From the NCBI GenBank assembly GCA_036873135.1, contig JAPTYO010000009.1, positions 28,541,756 through 28,605,755 of the forward strand: DNA of 64,000 nucleotides. Direction: 5' to 3'. Positions 45,341 to 55,537 of the stretch are shown piece after piece. The translations under genes were made by a program, and so were the position numbers. The DNA is from Clarkia xantiana subsp. parviflora. Its lineage: Eukaryota > Streptophyta > Magnoliopsida > Myrtales > Onagraceae. The notes under the pieces were generated by a model. The model searched no databases. It saw only the letters and a program-made list of their open reading frames with translations, and was not told the DNA's origin. Within the stretch, counting starts at the first letter, position 1. Every line of letters starts with the position of its first letter.

Positions 45341-46860
45341 CCTTCTTCAACCTGTCTTTCCAATCTAAAGTGTTTGAGGCTTACTTATGTTGCTTACGTA
45401 TGTGATGCAGCGTGATGGGATAGATGAGACCAAAACTCGTTGATTCAAAGGAATGTCGAGAATTTGTTGGATAGAGGCGCAAGAATTCGTTGATTCAAAA
45501 GAATACCGAAGAATTGACGTAGGGTAGAGGAAAACCTCAATTTTTTTCTTATATCAATAAACTTCATGGAAAGAAGGCTAGACATATCTTAAACACCGAA
45601 AACAAAAACCCTAGCCCTAGGTAAAAATCCGAAATTTGCAAACAGACTCTAACAAAACCGAAAAATTATAAAAAGGATTGACAGAAAGATAAAACTGCAA
45701 TTTCGACCCCCTAAACGAAGGAATTTGGCCAAAAAACGTCAAACCCCATAGTTTATCTTGCTCAAATCGCCGTTTCTGCATGAAATACAGTACTCGCACG
45801 CCAAAATCCGACACTTCAAGATCTCCCACATCATTCTCTCCGGGGAAGAGAAGATTCGCCCTCGAATCTTGCGCAAGGAAGGCCAGTAATAGGAAGCAGG
45901 AAAAAAAACACACTCAGCCCCAACATCATAAATTTTGTCACCTGAAGCAGTGCTCGAGTGTGGTCTGGGTGCTGACGTTGGGGTTGATTTTCCTTATGGC
46001 TTGTACCCGAAATCGGAGGTCAAGAGGCCTTCGAATTCGCTCATGGCGGTCGGATAGATGATGATTTCAGGATCATGGAATGTGGGGTGATGTTCAATCA
46101 TCGCTGGACGTCTTCATCGTCAATCTACTCATCATAAATTGGATTATCAAGAACAACAACAGTTCTGGTATGATCTGGTGCCAGCCAATCAAGGAAAGAC
46201 ATCGCGCAGAATCTTCGGATCTGATACCAATCTGATGCAGCATGATGGGATAGATGAGACAAAAACTCGTTGATTCAAAGGAATGCCGAGAATTTGTTAG
46301 ATAGAGGCGTAAAAATTCGTTGATTCAAAAGAATACCGAAGAATTGACGCAGGGTAGAGGAAAACCTCAATTTTTTTCATATATCAATAAACTTCATGGA
46401 AAGAAGGCTAAACATATCTTAAATACTGAAAACAAAAACCCTAGCACTAGGTAAAAATTCGAAATTTGCAAACAGACTCTAACAAAACCGACAAATTACA
46501 AAAAAGACTGACAGAAACATAAAACTGCAAGACCCCTAAACGAAGGAATTTGGCCAAAAAATGTCAAACTTGCTCAGATCGCCGTTTCTGCATGAAATAC
46601 AGTACATGCATGCCAAAATCTGACACTTCAAGATCTCCCACATCAGTATGTTACTTTCCTGAATGGTGAATCGGCTGAGAAATTGCTTTCTCTGCCGATG
46701 CTTGAAGAATTGGTTATCAGTTCCTTTCCAGTTCTCTTCCAATGATCTGAACCTAGTGAAAAGTTTGAACATAGATCAAATCTATATTGAAATTGAAGCG
46801 AAACATGCTATTAATCTCATCATATATGAGTCTATACACATCGACCTCTAATGTTTTTAC
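45341..46860 (+). pseudogene. F-box/LRR-type gene fragment split by a TRIM element
   Basis: Left of the TRIM the frame reads SNLKCLRLTYV (about 45358-45390). Right of it the frame reads YVTFLNGESAEKLLSLPMLE, then ELVISSFP (46648-46730), then LVKSLNIDQIYIEIEAKHAINLI in a shifted frame to about 46850. This resembles the LRR part of plant F-box/FBD proteins, which select substrates for ubiquitin ligases. No F-box or start is visible. It is a remnant. Confidence 0.45.
45403..46645 (-). mobile_element. TRIM (miniature LTR retroelement), 1.24 kb
   Basis: Direct repeats 45403-45833 and 46233-46645, about 93 percent alike by eye, have TG...CA ends (TGATGCAGC on the plus left, CCCACATCA on the right). 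They are flanked by an exact GTATG duplication (45398-45402, 46646-46650). On the minus strand TTGGTATCAGATCCG (46230-46216) is an initiator-Met-type PBS just after the LTR, so the element is on the minus strand. The 399-bp interior lacks gag and pol. Confidence 0.9.
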
Positions 46861-47486
46861 TTTTAGATAGTAGGAAACTCATTCAAACCTTTAAATGTGC
46901 ACGTTGAGATACATTTTTAAAGAAGCAAATAAGATTGCGGACAAGCTCATTAAAGACATAGTTGGAATAGAATAAGCATTTTGAATCATACCATTTACTC
47001 CTAATAATTTAAAAATAGTGTTGTTTTATGATTAGGTCGGTAGCAGCGAGGACAGTGTTGTAGCTTTTATATTTCTTTCCTTTAATTTTTTTAAAAAAAA
47101 AAAACTACGTGGTAAAGTGTCCGCACAGTTACCGAATGGTAATATCTGCACACTTCTACTAGCAACATCAACAAAGAGATGTCTTGCCTCTAATTGTAAC
47201 GATAACCTCTGCGTCTTTATTGAGAATCAATCAGAATTCAGGAGAGATAAAAAAAATGTTTTTTAAAAGTTTCACGATGTGCATAATCTAATGACTGAGA
47301 AATCAAGTTGAAATAAACTCGATTTTATTTTAGCTGAATCGTTTTTGTATTTAATTTCCATAATGTTGCTATATGGTAATTAAAATTATCCATTATTATA
47401 GATGAAAATTGATTTTGATTTAAATAATAAAATAATACCCTCAAATATCGGTAAGTTACTAAATTACTTACCTTAACCTATTTTAG
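46861..47486. other. AT-rich intergenic DNA, no gene seen
   Basis: Only short broken frames and an A run at 47093-47103. It ends at the long-inverted-repeat element. Confidence 0.5.
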
Positions 47487-47770
47487 GGAGGGGCTAAACT
47501 TAAGTCGACTGTTTTTTCAGTCGAGTTGTGAGCCATTAGATCAAATCCTCGTGATCCGTGCGCTGAACGCTTTATCTCCTTATCTTCTCTCCGTCAGTCA
47601 GAACTGAAGTAACATCCGTTATTTTTCTTCAAATCATTTCTCTTCTCTCTCCTCACTCAGCTCTTGTCCTCTCCTGACTCCTCTTTTTTTTTTTTTTACT
47701 TTATTATTAATTATTATTAAATTATTATGTGAAGACAGATATACTTACTGACTTCTATATGACAGTTTGA

Positions 47771-48305
47771 GGGTTAAATATCAATTAGCTAGCTAAACTT
47801 TTACCAAGAGTGCAGATAGCTAGCTAAACTTTTTTTTGGAGCATTTAGCTAGCTGAACTTTTTTTAAAGTGGCAATTAGCTAGCTTTCTTTGTTTTTTTA
47901 TTTAAAAATTAATGAAATTTCTCTCACGAGAAACACGTGATGACGATAACAAAAAAAATTCACACGTCGTACACCCTAACTGCGGATATCGGCAGAGACT
48001 TCTCATTCAATGATTTCGTAAGATGAATCTGCCACTAGAAAGTGAATCGATTCAAAGAAAATAACGTTGAAGTGCGTCGACAAAAAAATGAATATTCAGC
48101 AATTATGAAAATATCTTAGCACAAATTTCAGCCGGTCATATGCTTTTCACGTGAGAAATTCGGTTAGTTTTTAACTAAAAAAAATAACAGAGCTATCTAA
48201 TTGCTACTTTTAGAAAAGTCTGGCTAGCTATTTGCTCCAAAAGAAAGTTTAGCTAGCTATTTGCACTTTTGATGAAAGTTGAGCTAGCTATTTGACATTT
48301 AACCC
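47771..48305. mobile_element. Nested Mutator-like MITE
   Basis: It is flanked by GACAGTTTGA on both sides (47761-47770, 48306-48315). The ends are GGGTTAAATATCAA and, read inward from the right, GGGTTAAATGTCAA. The arms carry repeated TTAGCTAGCTAAACTTTT blocks in opposite orientation. Non-coding. Confidence 0.85.
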
Positions 48306-48915
48306 GACAGTTTGATAATCCACGATTCGCGACATTGTGTAAGTATGATGTTTATTTCATATATATTTGTATTAAAGAATTTCACATAATAATTCATGGC
48401 CAATTTTTTTTTTTCACATAATTAATTAAAAAAGTAGGAACTAAAACACCGAGAATATATACATATAAATATCATTTTTTGTATTAAAATATGTTTAACA
48501 AACATGATGTTTCATATAGTAGTTGTCTAAATAATATATACATCCTATTGTTAATTAATTTGTTACAATTATATAAATATATGAAAAAACATGTTCTTAA
48601 AACGAGCACCTTATAAAAGTTATGCTCTTTAATTTAATTTCGATATTCTTTAGAACAAATCATATTTTAGTAACTTGAATGAAATAAATATGATGTATCA
48701 AATAATATTATTTAATGACATAAATTTTTCTAACGTATTTTAAAGCAACGTAGTATAATGCTACATATTTAAAGCCATAAACTATATAATTTATTTTAAA
48801 CATTAAAATTGTCAGATTGTCTAATTTAATTAAGTCGATTTCTATTTATTTAGATGATTAAACTAAGTTAAATAATTAAAAAAAAAAATTATAACATTAA
48901 AGTAGAACTATTGAA

Positions 48916-48918
<3 letters not shown>

Positions 48919-48963
<45 letters not shown>
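48919..48963. repeat. (TA)n microsatellite
   Basis: Uninterrupted AT dinucleotides of about 45 bp inside the long-inverted-repeat element. Confidence 0.95.
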
Positions 48964-48968
<5 letters not shown>

Positions 48969-49284
48969 CACATTTATATATAATCAATTTAATAAAATTA
49001 TTGTTCAAGACTCAACTCAAGTACGTCTCTTGTTTCTTCTATAAAGAAAAAACGTAGCTTGGTTTTACTTATGTAAAGTGAAAATATATGTAAAATTAGA
49101 AAGGGGAGGAAAGATGAGAGAGAATAGTGGAAAGAAAAAGTAACAGAAGTTATTTCTGATAGACGGAGAGATGATGAGGGAGAGTGTTCAGCGCACGGAT
49201 CACGAGAATTTTGATCCAATGGTCCACAACTTGACTGGAGAATCAATCGGCTTAAGAATAGCTGGGCCCTTTATATTATTTTAG

Positions 49285-49976
49285 TAGACCAATTAAATTT
49301 TTTTTTGGCCAATAGTAGACCAATTAATTTTTTTTATCTCAAGTGTGTCGATTTTACTGAATTAAAGACTATTACAAACTACCAAATAGACCGTAACAAC
49401 TCCAGAGGTATTGGTTAACGTCCAATACCCGAACAAGTAGAACAGATGCAGCCCAAAAAAAGAAGAAAAAGATAACAAAGCAGGAAACATAAATGCATCT
49501 AATAATGAACAACCTAAAACAGCAAATCGGCTTATTGACGGATATGACCCCAGGCAAAGGATAGAAGCTTGGAGAGGAGGGACGTCTGAAACAGCAGAGT
49601 ACGCAATCCTTCGAAGGGTAAGAGAACCTCCCTTGAGACTGACATAGCCAACAGATGACCTGCACACCAAACGATACCAGACCGGACCCATAGTATAGCC
49701 GAAACGCAGACAGCTTTGTACATAAACGACGTTTACCACATGACTAGTGTATAGTATTTCTGTAAGGCGCCCCAGCCATAGGAACATCCGCGAAGGACTA
49801 GCGCAAGGGGGGGGGGGGGGTACCAAAGAAATACTCCGATTCTCCGTGAGGAGAGGAGGAAAATGAGATACGACCGCAGTCATATCGTGGATACCCCGAA
49901 GGGTATAAGTCATGAGGTGGGATGTTTGATGTACAAAGTGTTGGTTCTGACGAATTATGGGTTCGAGTGGAAGGGG
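49285..49976. other. Unassigned region with a G homopolymer
   Basis: Moderate GC sequence with overlapping open frames on the minus strand but no recognisable domain. A run of about 13 G lies at 49807-49819. It could be the 3' part of a transcript starting near 50600, but nothing proves it. Confidence 0.3.
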
Positions 49977-50561
49977 TTAGGAGGGCGGAAGTAGTGGGAT
50001 GTACCGCCAAGATGTAGGCATGTTTGAGCTTAAAACGGTGAACAACATCCACGACAGCGCGTGGAGGGGCGTAGGCGACCGACGCACGACATTGGGGCAG
50101 CAGAGTGGCGGCGAGTGGAAGCGCGTGTGGCCGCGCGTTGGCGCGCAAGGCGGCGCGTGGATGACACGCGCCGCTGCAGTGGACGCGTGGGTGAATGGTT
50201 GACGGCGCGTGGGCGCGCGTGAGGAGCGTGGGGCGACGCGTGTAACGCGCGTGGCGGCGCGTGTAACGCGCGTATCGGCGCGTGACAGCGCGTGGTCGCG
50301 TGTGGCGGAGCGTGGGACCCCGTGGAGGTGGTTGTGGTGATGGTGGGGGGGGTCCTTGTGCGGTGTCGGGGGTGGTGGTGTTGAGGGTGTACGGGAGGAC
50401 GTATGGGGCGAGCGGGTGAGGCGGACTCCGCGATTTGGCGAAGCGAATCGTGGGATGAACGCGAGGTTGAACAAGGTCATCCGCTGTGGTGGGGCTTCCG
50501 ACTTTGGCTTTGGATTAGGCTTATGCTGGAGGAAGAGTTGCTCCATGCTCATGGCCGGCAA
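49977..50561 (-). other. Unrecognised low-complexity ORF, 194 codons
   Basis: The minus-strand start at 50561 (ATGCCGGCC; a second ATG at 50552) gives SMEQLFLQHKPNPKPKSEAPP, then Pro/His-rich runs (TPPPPTPHKDPPHHHHNHLH) and an Arg/Thr/Ala region encoded by a GC-rich minisatellite. The first 45 residues have normal codon use and a purine-rich leader upstream, so an initial exon is conceivable. I recognise no family. The later part is repeat DNA. Confidence 0.25.
50060..50310. repeat. GC-rich minisatellite of GGCGCGTG-type units
   Basis: GCGCGTG, GGCGCGTG and AACGCGCGT motifs repeat irregularly at 8-20-bp spacing. It is very rich in CpG compared with the AT-rich surroundings. Confidence 0.75.
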
Positions 50562-50813
50562 GAGAGTGTGCGAGAGCAGTGACTTCCCTCTGGTTTTTGG
50601 ATCGAGAGAGGGAGTAATCTACTCCGGCCGAAGCAAAGCTATTCAGAAGCTAGTTTTTGAATAGTGCTTGAGAGGAATGTGGGTCATGCTTAGTTAACAT
50701 ATTTGGTGTGATGACTGATGATGATGATTAATATGATAGGAGCAACAGGCGCCATTCATTTATTTAATCACAATCAGCGGCCCAGAAAATTATAGTAGCA
50801 GTTTAAAATTCAA

Positions 50814-50856
50814 TCCAACGGCTGATAATGGATCCTCCAAGAAACTAGCCGTTAGT
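50814..50856 (+). promoter_or_regulatory. Two MSA-like mitotic promoter elements
   Basis: TCCAACGGCTG (50814-50824) and the inverted ACTAACGGCTA (50856-50846) match the plant M-phase-specific activator consensus YCYAACGGYYA with one mismatch each. They sit about 210-250 bp upstream of the TPX2-family start, which fits a mitotic gene. MYB3R factors bind such sites. Confidence 0.6.
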
Positions 50857-50980
50857 CAGAGCGTCCAAAGACCAAACGTTTCTTTTTTCTTCCGCCTCAC
50901 TAACCTCTCTCTCTTCATCGATTGATTGTTACAAGGCGGAAAAGCTTCAGAGTCCACGCTTTCTCTCTCTACTTGCCCAC

Positions 50981-51002
50981 TCTCTTTCTCTCTCTCTCTC
51001 TA
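50981..51002. repeat. (CT)n run in the TPX2 5' region
   Basis: CTCTCTTTCTCTCTCTCTCT-type pyrimidine repeat, typical of plant 5' UTRs. Confidence 0.8.
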
Positions 51003-51062
51003 CACCTGAAGCTTCTTTTCATCTGAGATTCCTCATCGGTTTGGGTTGGTGGCTGCACTTCA

Positions 51063-53487
51063 ATGGAGGCCACGGTGAAGAATCCAACGCCGATCAAGTC
51101 CAAGAACTAGGAGAACGCGAACCCTAATCTCGCCCAATCGAGTCTGAATTTGAAGCATGGGAATTCTCCTGCTGTCAAATCTGCAAAGTCGCACAAATCA
51201 GCATCTAAGAATCCTAACCCGGTGAGTTACATCTCTCCTCGGAAGAAAATTCGTGAAAGGAAGTTCATTGTGGCGAAGAAGCACGCCAAGAAGGAAGATC
51301 CTTCCGTCGTTTCGATTGTCACTTGTAGTAAGTGTAGAAATGCGAAGAAGTGTCTCTGCTTAGCATATGAGAACTTGAGAGCTTCCCAGGAAGATTTCTT
51401 CAAGAAACGGGATGCGGATTCAGGGGATTTGAATGACTCGAAGGGAAGTGAGGTTGAATTGGGCGAAGAGATGGAGAGGGATCTTATAATTCATGACCTA
51501 GAGAATGGGAATTTCGAGGGGAGCAGCTTGAAAGATCCCGAGTTCCGTGAAGTAGCTCAAACTGAGGGGCTGAATCACGAAGGTTCAACTGTGAAGAGAA
51601 GGAGGGATCGGTAAATGGAGGAGGCTAGGAAGAGTCAGCCTGATGTTGGAGCTGGCCAAGTGATGCATTTGGTTAAGGCCTTCGAGAAGCTCCTTACAAT
51701 TCCTAAAAAGGATAAACAAGTTAATGAAGAAGAAGGTGATGAAGCAAATGATAACAGTAAGAAGAAGCCATTGAAGTGGGCATTGCCTGGACTGCCACCT
51801 CCAAAAGCTCCAGAGACAGACTTCTTTTCATGCTCGTTTTCTCCTTCTGAACTATCCTTGACAGCTGAAAACCTTGGCCTCGATTCACGAGCTTCCCTTG
51901 ATAGCAGCCGAGGAAGGTATTGTGATAATCCGATTTTTTTCTCATTTCATAATTGAAATTTGTGTTATTTGGTTATGCATTGTTCCATGTATGGGCTGAT
52001 TCTTTAGTTTGATTTGTGAATGACTTAATTTATTATATTGGTGTTCAGTATATCAAGCAGGACTTCCAATGGTGGATGAAGGAATAGTAGAAACGTAAGA
52101 ATCTTTTTTTGTTTGGAATTTCATTTTAGGTTATTGCTAGGCACAAACTAGTGGAATGCAACATTGCTTGTCAACTGATTGTCTTCGTGTTCTATGAATT
52201 TTCAGAGTGCTGAATGTTGCAGTACATTTGATGGGAGTAGACGGAAGAAGAAGCAGCAGAATAGAGTTACAAGCCAAAAGCCTTTCAAGCTTAGAATCGA
52301 GGTAAACTAGAATGAGAAATATAAATCTGTGGTTTATCGAAAACAGGTTTCATAAATGATAGTACTAAAACACTGTTTCTTGCATTGACAGGAAAGAGGA
52401 AGAATGAAGGAAGATGAATTCATGAAAAAAATGCAAGAACTGATGGAAGAGAAAGAGAGGCTTCAGATACCGATTGCACAAGGATTGCCTTGGACAACTG
52501 ACGAACCTGAGGTAAGGCTATTCCTTTGAAGAAACTGAAAACGAATGATATGGTGGAATCATAAATGGATGTGAGATATGTTATTTTGGCTGTTCTGCCA
52601 AGCCTCATATGGTAATGATATGCAAATTCTTGTTTGTTGTGTTGAAAGTTGATGAGACTGAGGATTGTGGTTTTCTATTGCATTGTAGTGTCTAATCAAG
52701 CCTGCGGTTAAAGAGAAGACGAGGCCTCTCGACTTAAAGCTGCACAGTGATATTCGAGCTGTCGAACGTTCAAAATTTGATCAGCTGGTGCATCTATATG
52801 CTTTAGCTACAAGCTTTCGTCAATTTGAAATCAATTTATCTTATTTGTGCCTTTTCTGTTTGACCAGATTGCTGATAAGTTGGCTCAAATTGAGATGTAC
52901 AAGCAGGAAAGGGAGAGGCTACGGAAGGTATAGGAAACAGATCACAGTTGTTGAAATAAACTGTTCATATTAAGATCCTGAACCATTAAATCTGATTCTA
53001 TTGTTTATTGCTCTTTGGTTCTTTAGTATGCCGAAGAAGAAGAGATCAGGAGGTTACGGAGAGAACAAGTTCCAAAAGCGCAATCTATGCCCTATTTCGA
53101 TCGACCATTCATGCCCAAAAGGTGAATAATGTTCAGTTTTATTATGCATGCATCAACTATACACTTGCATAAATATCCTCTCACTAGTATTTCCAAAGGC
53201 CTTTATTTGTCTCATCTATTTTTTTACTGGGTTATGTTGGATTTACGGTTCATCTTGTTGCCATGTACACTGCAATTATAGTAGAATTGTGTAGATGCAG
53301 ATACTGCTGTGGCAAAGTTTTGATTTTGATTGTCTCAAGATTGAAAAACATTGTTTGTTTTAGGTCATTGAAGAACCCAACCATTCCAATAGAGCCAAAT
53401 TTCCACATTCCTCAGCAAAAGAAGATAAAATGTGGTATCTCATTGAATGACATCGGGCCTTATGCTTATGGAAGGTACCAGAAGTAA
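51063..53487 (+). pseudogene. TPX2-family microtubule-associated protein, three in-frame stops
   Basis: Eight exons assemble in frame: 51063-51916, 52049-52094, 52206-52301, 52392-52511, 52689-52787, 52868-52927, 53027-53121 and 53364-53487, 498 codons. The N-terminal half has SPRKKIRERKFIVAKKHAKK, CSKCRNAKKCLCLAYENLRA, VMHLVKAFEKLL and LKWALPGLPP. The C-terminal half has the TPX2 domain: QKPFKLRIEERGRMKE, PIAQGLPWTTDEPE, RPLDLKLHSDIRAVER and a Glu/Arg coiled coil. Such proteins bind microtubules and the spindle. Stops lie at 51108-51110 (TAG), 51612-51614 (TAA) and 52077-52079 (TGA). Splice sites and frame are otherwise perfect and there are no frameshifts, so it died recently or is a duplicate copy. 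Start at 51150 would avoid only the first stop. Confidence 0.85.
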
Positions 53488-53893
53488 CCAAACAAATTGC
53501 CAGATGGAGACAACTGCAGAATCCACAGATTGGTTTTGTTATTAGTTTCTGAAATAATGTCCATATATTCTTTTTCACCAATCACTGTATATGAATGAAG
53601 GAAGCAACAAGCACAGTTGCAGTTTTTTTGGTTTTGTTAGTTTTTGGTCTAGGTTTGGAATGCAGAAAGCATAAGATTGGAGACGAGTGTAATGTGTAGA
53701 CTGAAGTCATATATTTCATCAGTGGATGGATATCTTCCCAATGAATTTGGCTTGATGATTGCTCCTCAGGCAACTTCATTTCTTGGCCTTTAAGTTTCAG
53801 CTTACATACAACATGTTTGAAAAACTAGTTTTTTTTTTCCGTACCAATATGTTTTAAAATGTACAATACGTTTCAAAACTATGATAATTATTA

Positions 53894-54999
53894 GGGTTAA
53901 TAACCTGGGAGAGGTCTGAAGTTTGGCCCTTGTGAATTTGAGAGGTCTGAAGTTTGAAATGGTGATAACAAAGGTCTGAAGTTTGGACTTGTAGATAATA
54001 GAGGTCTCCGTTAGTTTTTTCCGTTAAAACTGACGGAAGTTGGTCATGTGCATTGCATGTGACCAGAAATAAAAAAAAATTCCAAAAATACCCTTCTTGC
54101 ATCTCACATGATTCAATGAAAAGACGAAAATGCCCTTAAGGCCACCACCCAACTCCAGCCACCACCACGGCTCCGGCCGGCCACTACCCAACTCCGGCGA
54201 CCACCACCCTCTCCGGCGACCACCACCCTCTCCGGCGACCACCACCCTCTCCGGCCGGCCACCACCCTCTCCGACGATTGGGCCCAAATCGGAGCCACAA
54301 AGCTCCGATCGGAGCTCGGTGGCTCCGATCGGAGCTCTGTGGCTCCGATTTGGGGCCACAGAGCTCCAAATCGGAGCTCTGTGGCCCCAGATCGGAGCCA
54401 CAGAGCTCCAAATCGGAGCTCTGTGGCTCCGATATGGGGCCACAGAGCTCCGATTTGGAGCTCTGTGGCCCCAGATCAGAGCCACAGAGCTCCAAATCGG
54501 AGCTCTGTGGCCCCAAATCGGAGCCACAGAGCTCCGATCGGAGCCACCGAGCTCCGATCGGAGCTTTGTGGCTCCGATTTGGGCCCAATCGGGGCCGGTG
54601 GCTCCGATTTGGGCCCAATTGAGGCCGTGGTGGCGGTCGCCGGAGAGGGTGGTGGCCGGCCGGAGAGGGTGGTGGTCGCCGGAGAGAGTGGTGGTCGCCG
54701 GAGAGGGTGGTGGCCGGCCGGAGCCGTGGTGGTGGTCGGAGTTGGGTTAGGTTTAAATTATGGACAGGGGTATTTTTGTCATTTCATCTTTATATTAATT
54801 AAACTTTTTATTAATTCAAATATTACAAAAGGGTATTTTTGACATTTCACACGGTTCTGTTAAATTTGACAGAAAATTTGGACGGAAAACCTAAAAATCA
54901 CAAAGTCCAAACTTCAGACCTCAGTTATCACCATTTCAATCTTCAGACCTCTCAAATTAACAAGGGCCAAACTTCAGACCTCTCCCAGGTTATTGACCC
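53894..54999. mobile_element. Mutator-like MITE with palindromic core (copy 2)
   Basis: An exact 9-bp duplication TAATTATTA flanks it (53885-53893, 55000-55008). The inverted ends start GGGTTAATAACCTGGGAGAG, and the arms agree for roughly 280 bp. The core has CTCCGGCGACCACCACC repeats on the left (54150-54270), their inverted copies on the right (54625-54740), and between them about 320 bp of palindromic AGAGCTCCGATCGGAGC / CCAAATCGG units. Long frames on both strands here are artefacts. Confidence 0.93.
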
Positions 55000-55008
55000 T
55001 AATTATTA

Positions 55009-55537
55009 CTTTTTTCAATCATCCATCATATACATTTTAATGTTACAAAATTAATCGAATTATTTTTTTGAAATATCAAAATTAAGACTTAATGACTTAT
55101 GTTAAAATGTTCAAACTCGAATGAAACTCAATTAATCCCCAATCAGTTGGTTCAGTTTGACTAAATCGTAACATTAGTATAAGCCATTAAGACTTATTTG
55201 TGACACTTTAAAAAAATACTCGGTTATTCAAAATGTATTTAACTACAATTTTGAACGGATGATTGAAGAAATTATGTTGTATATTTTAAATTAATGTTGG
55301 TATTAAAAATTATTTATTTTTCAATGTATAAAAAAAACTAGGGTGGAAATTGCACAAAAATAAAACTAAGAGTGCAATTTCGGCCTTGTCTACTTCTCTT
55401 CCAATATAAATAGGCTTTCGGTCCATGGGCTGGCTTCTGGGGCTCCGGACTTGGAAGTTAGACCCACCCGCTAAAAAAATCCATTTCCATCTTCTTCTTC
55501 TTCTTCCTCGTCGACATTACTCGCCACGCTAAGCGCC
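55009..55537 (+). promoter_or_regulatory. Upstream region of the zf-met gene with TATA box
   Basis: AT-rich DNA with a clear TATA box (TATAAATA, 55405-55412) and a TGGGCT site II-like motif at about 55427. A CTTCTTCTTCTTC leader lies just before the ATG at 55538. No other gene seen. Confidence 0.55.

Larger units (their letters stand above)
47487..49272. mobile_element. Long-inverted-repeat element, probably Mutator-like
   Basis: The left arm (47487-47640) and the right arm (about 49130-49272) are inverted copies. Matching phrases are AACTTAAGTCGACTG / CAATCGGCTTAAG, CAGTCGAGTTGTG / CAACTTGACTGGA, CTCGTGATCCGTGCGCTGAA / TTCAGCGCACGGATCACGAG, and a shared CTCTCCGTC. CTATTTTAG precedes it and TTATTTTAG follows (8 of 9 bases), an imperfect duplication. 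The interior is AT-rich and contains another element. Confidence 0.65.

Noticed and set aside
54024..54842. Overlapping ORFs of 100-200 codons on both strands
   Set aside because: All are read-through of palindromic and GC-rich MITE repeats. No domain.
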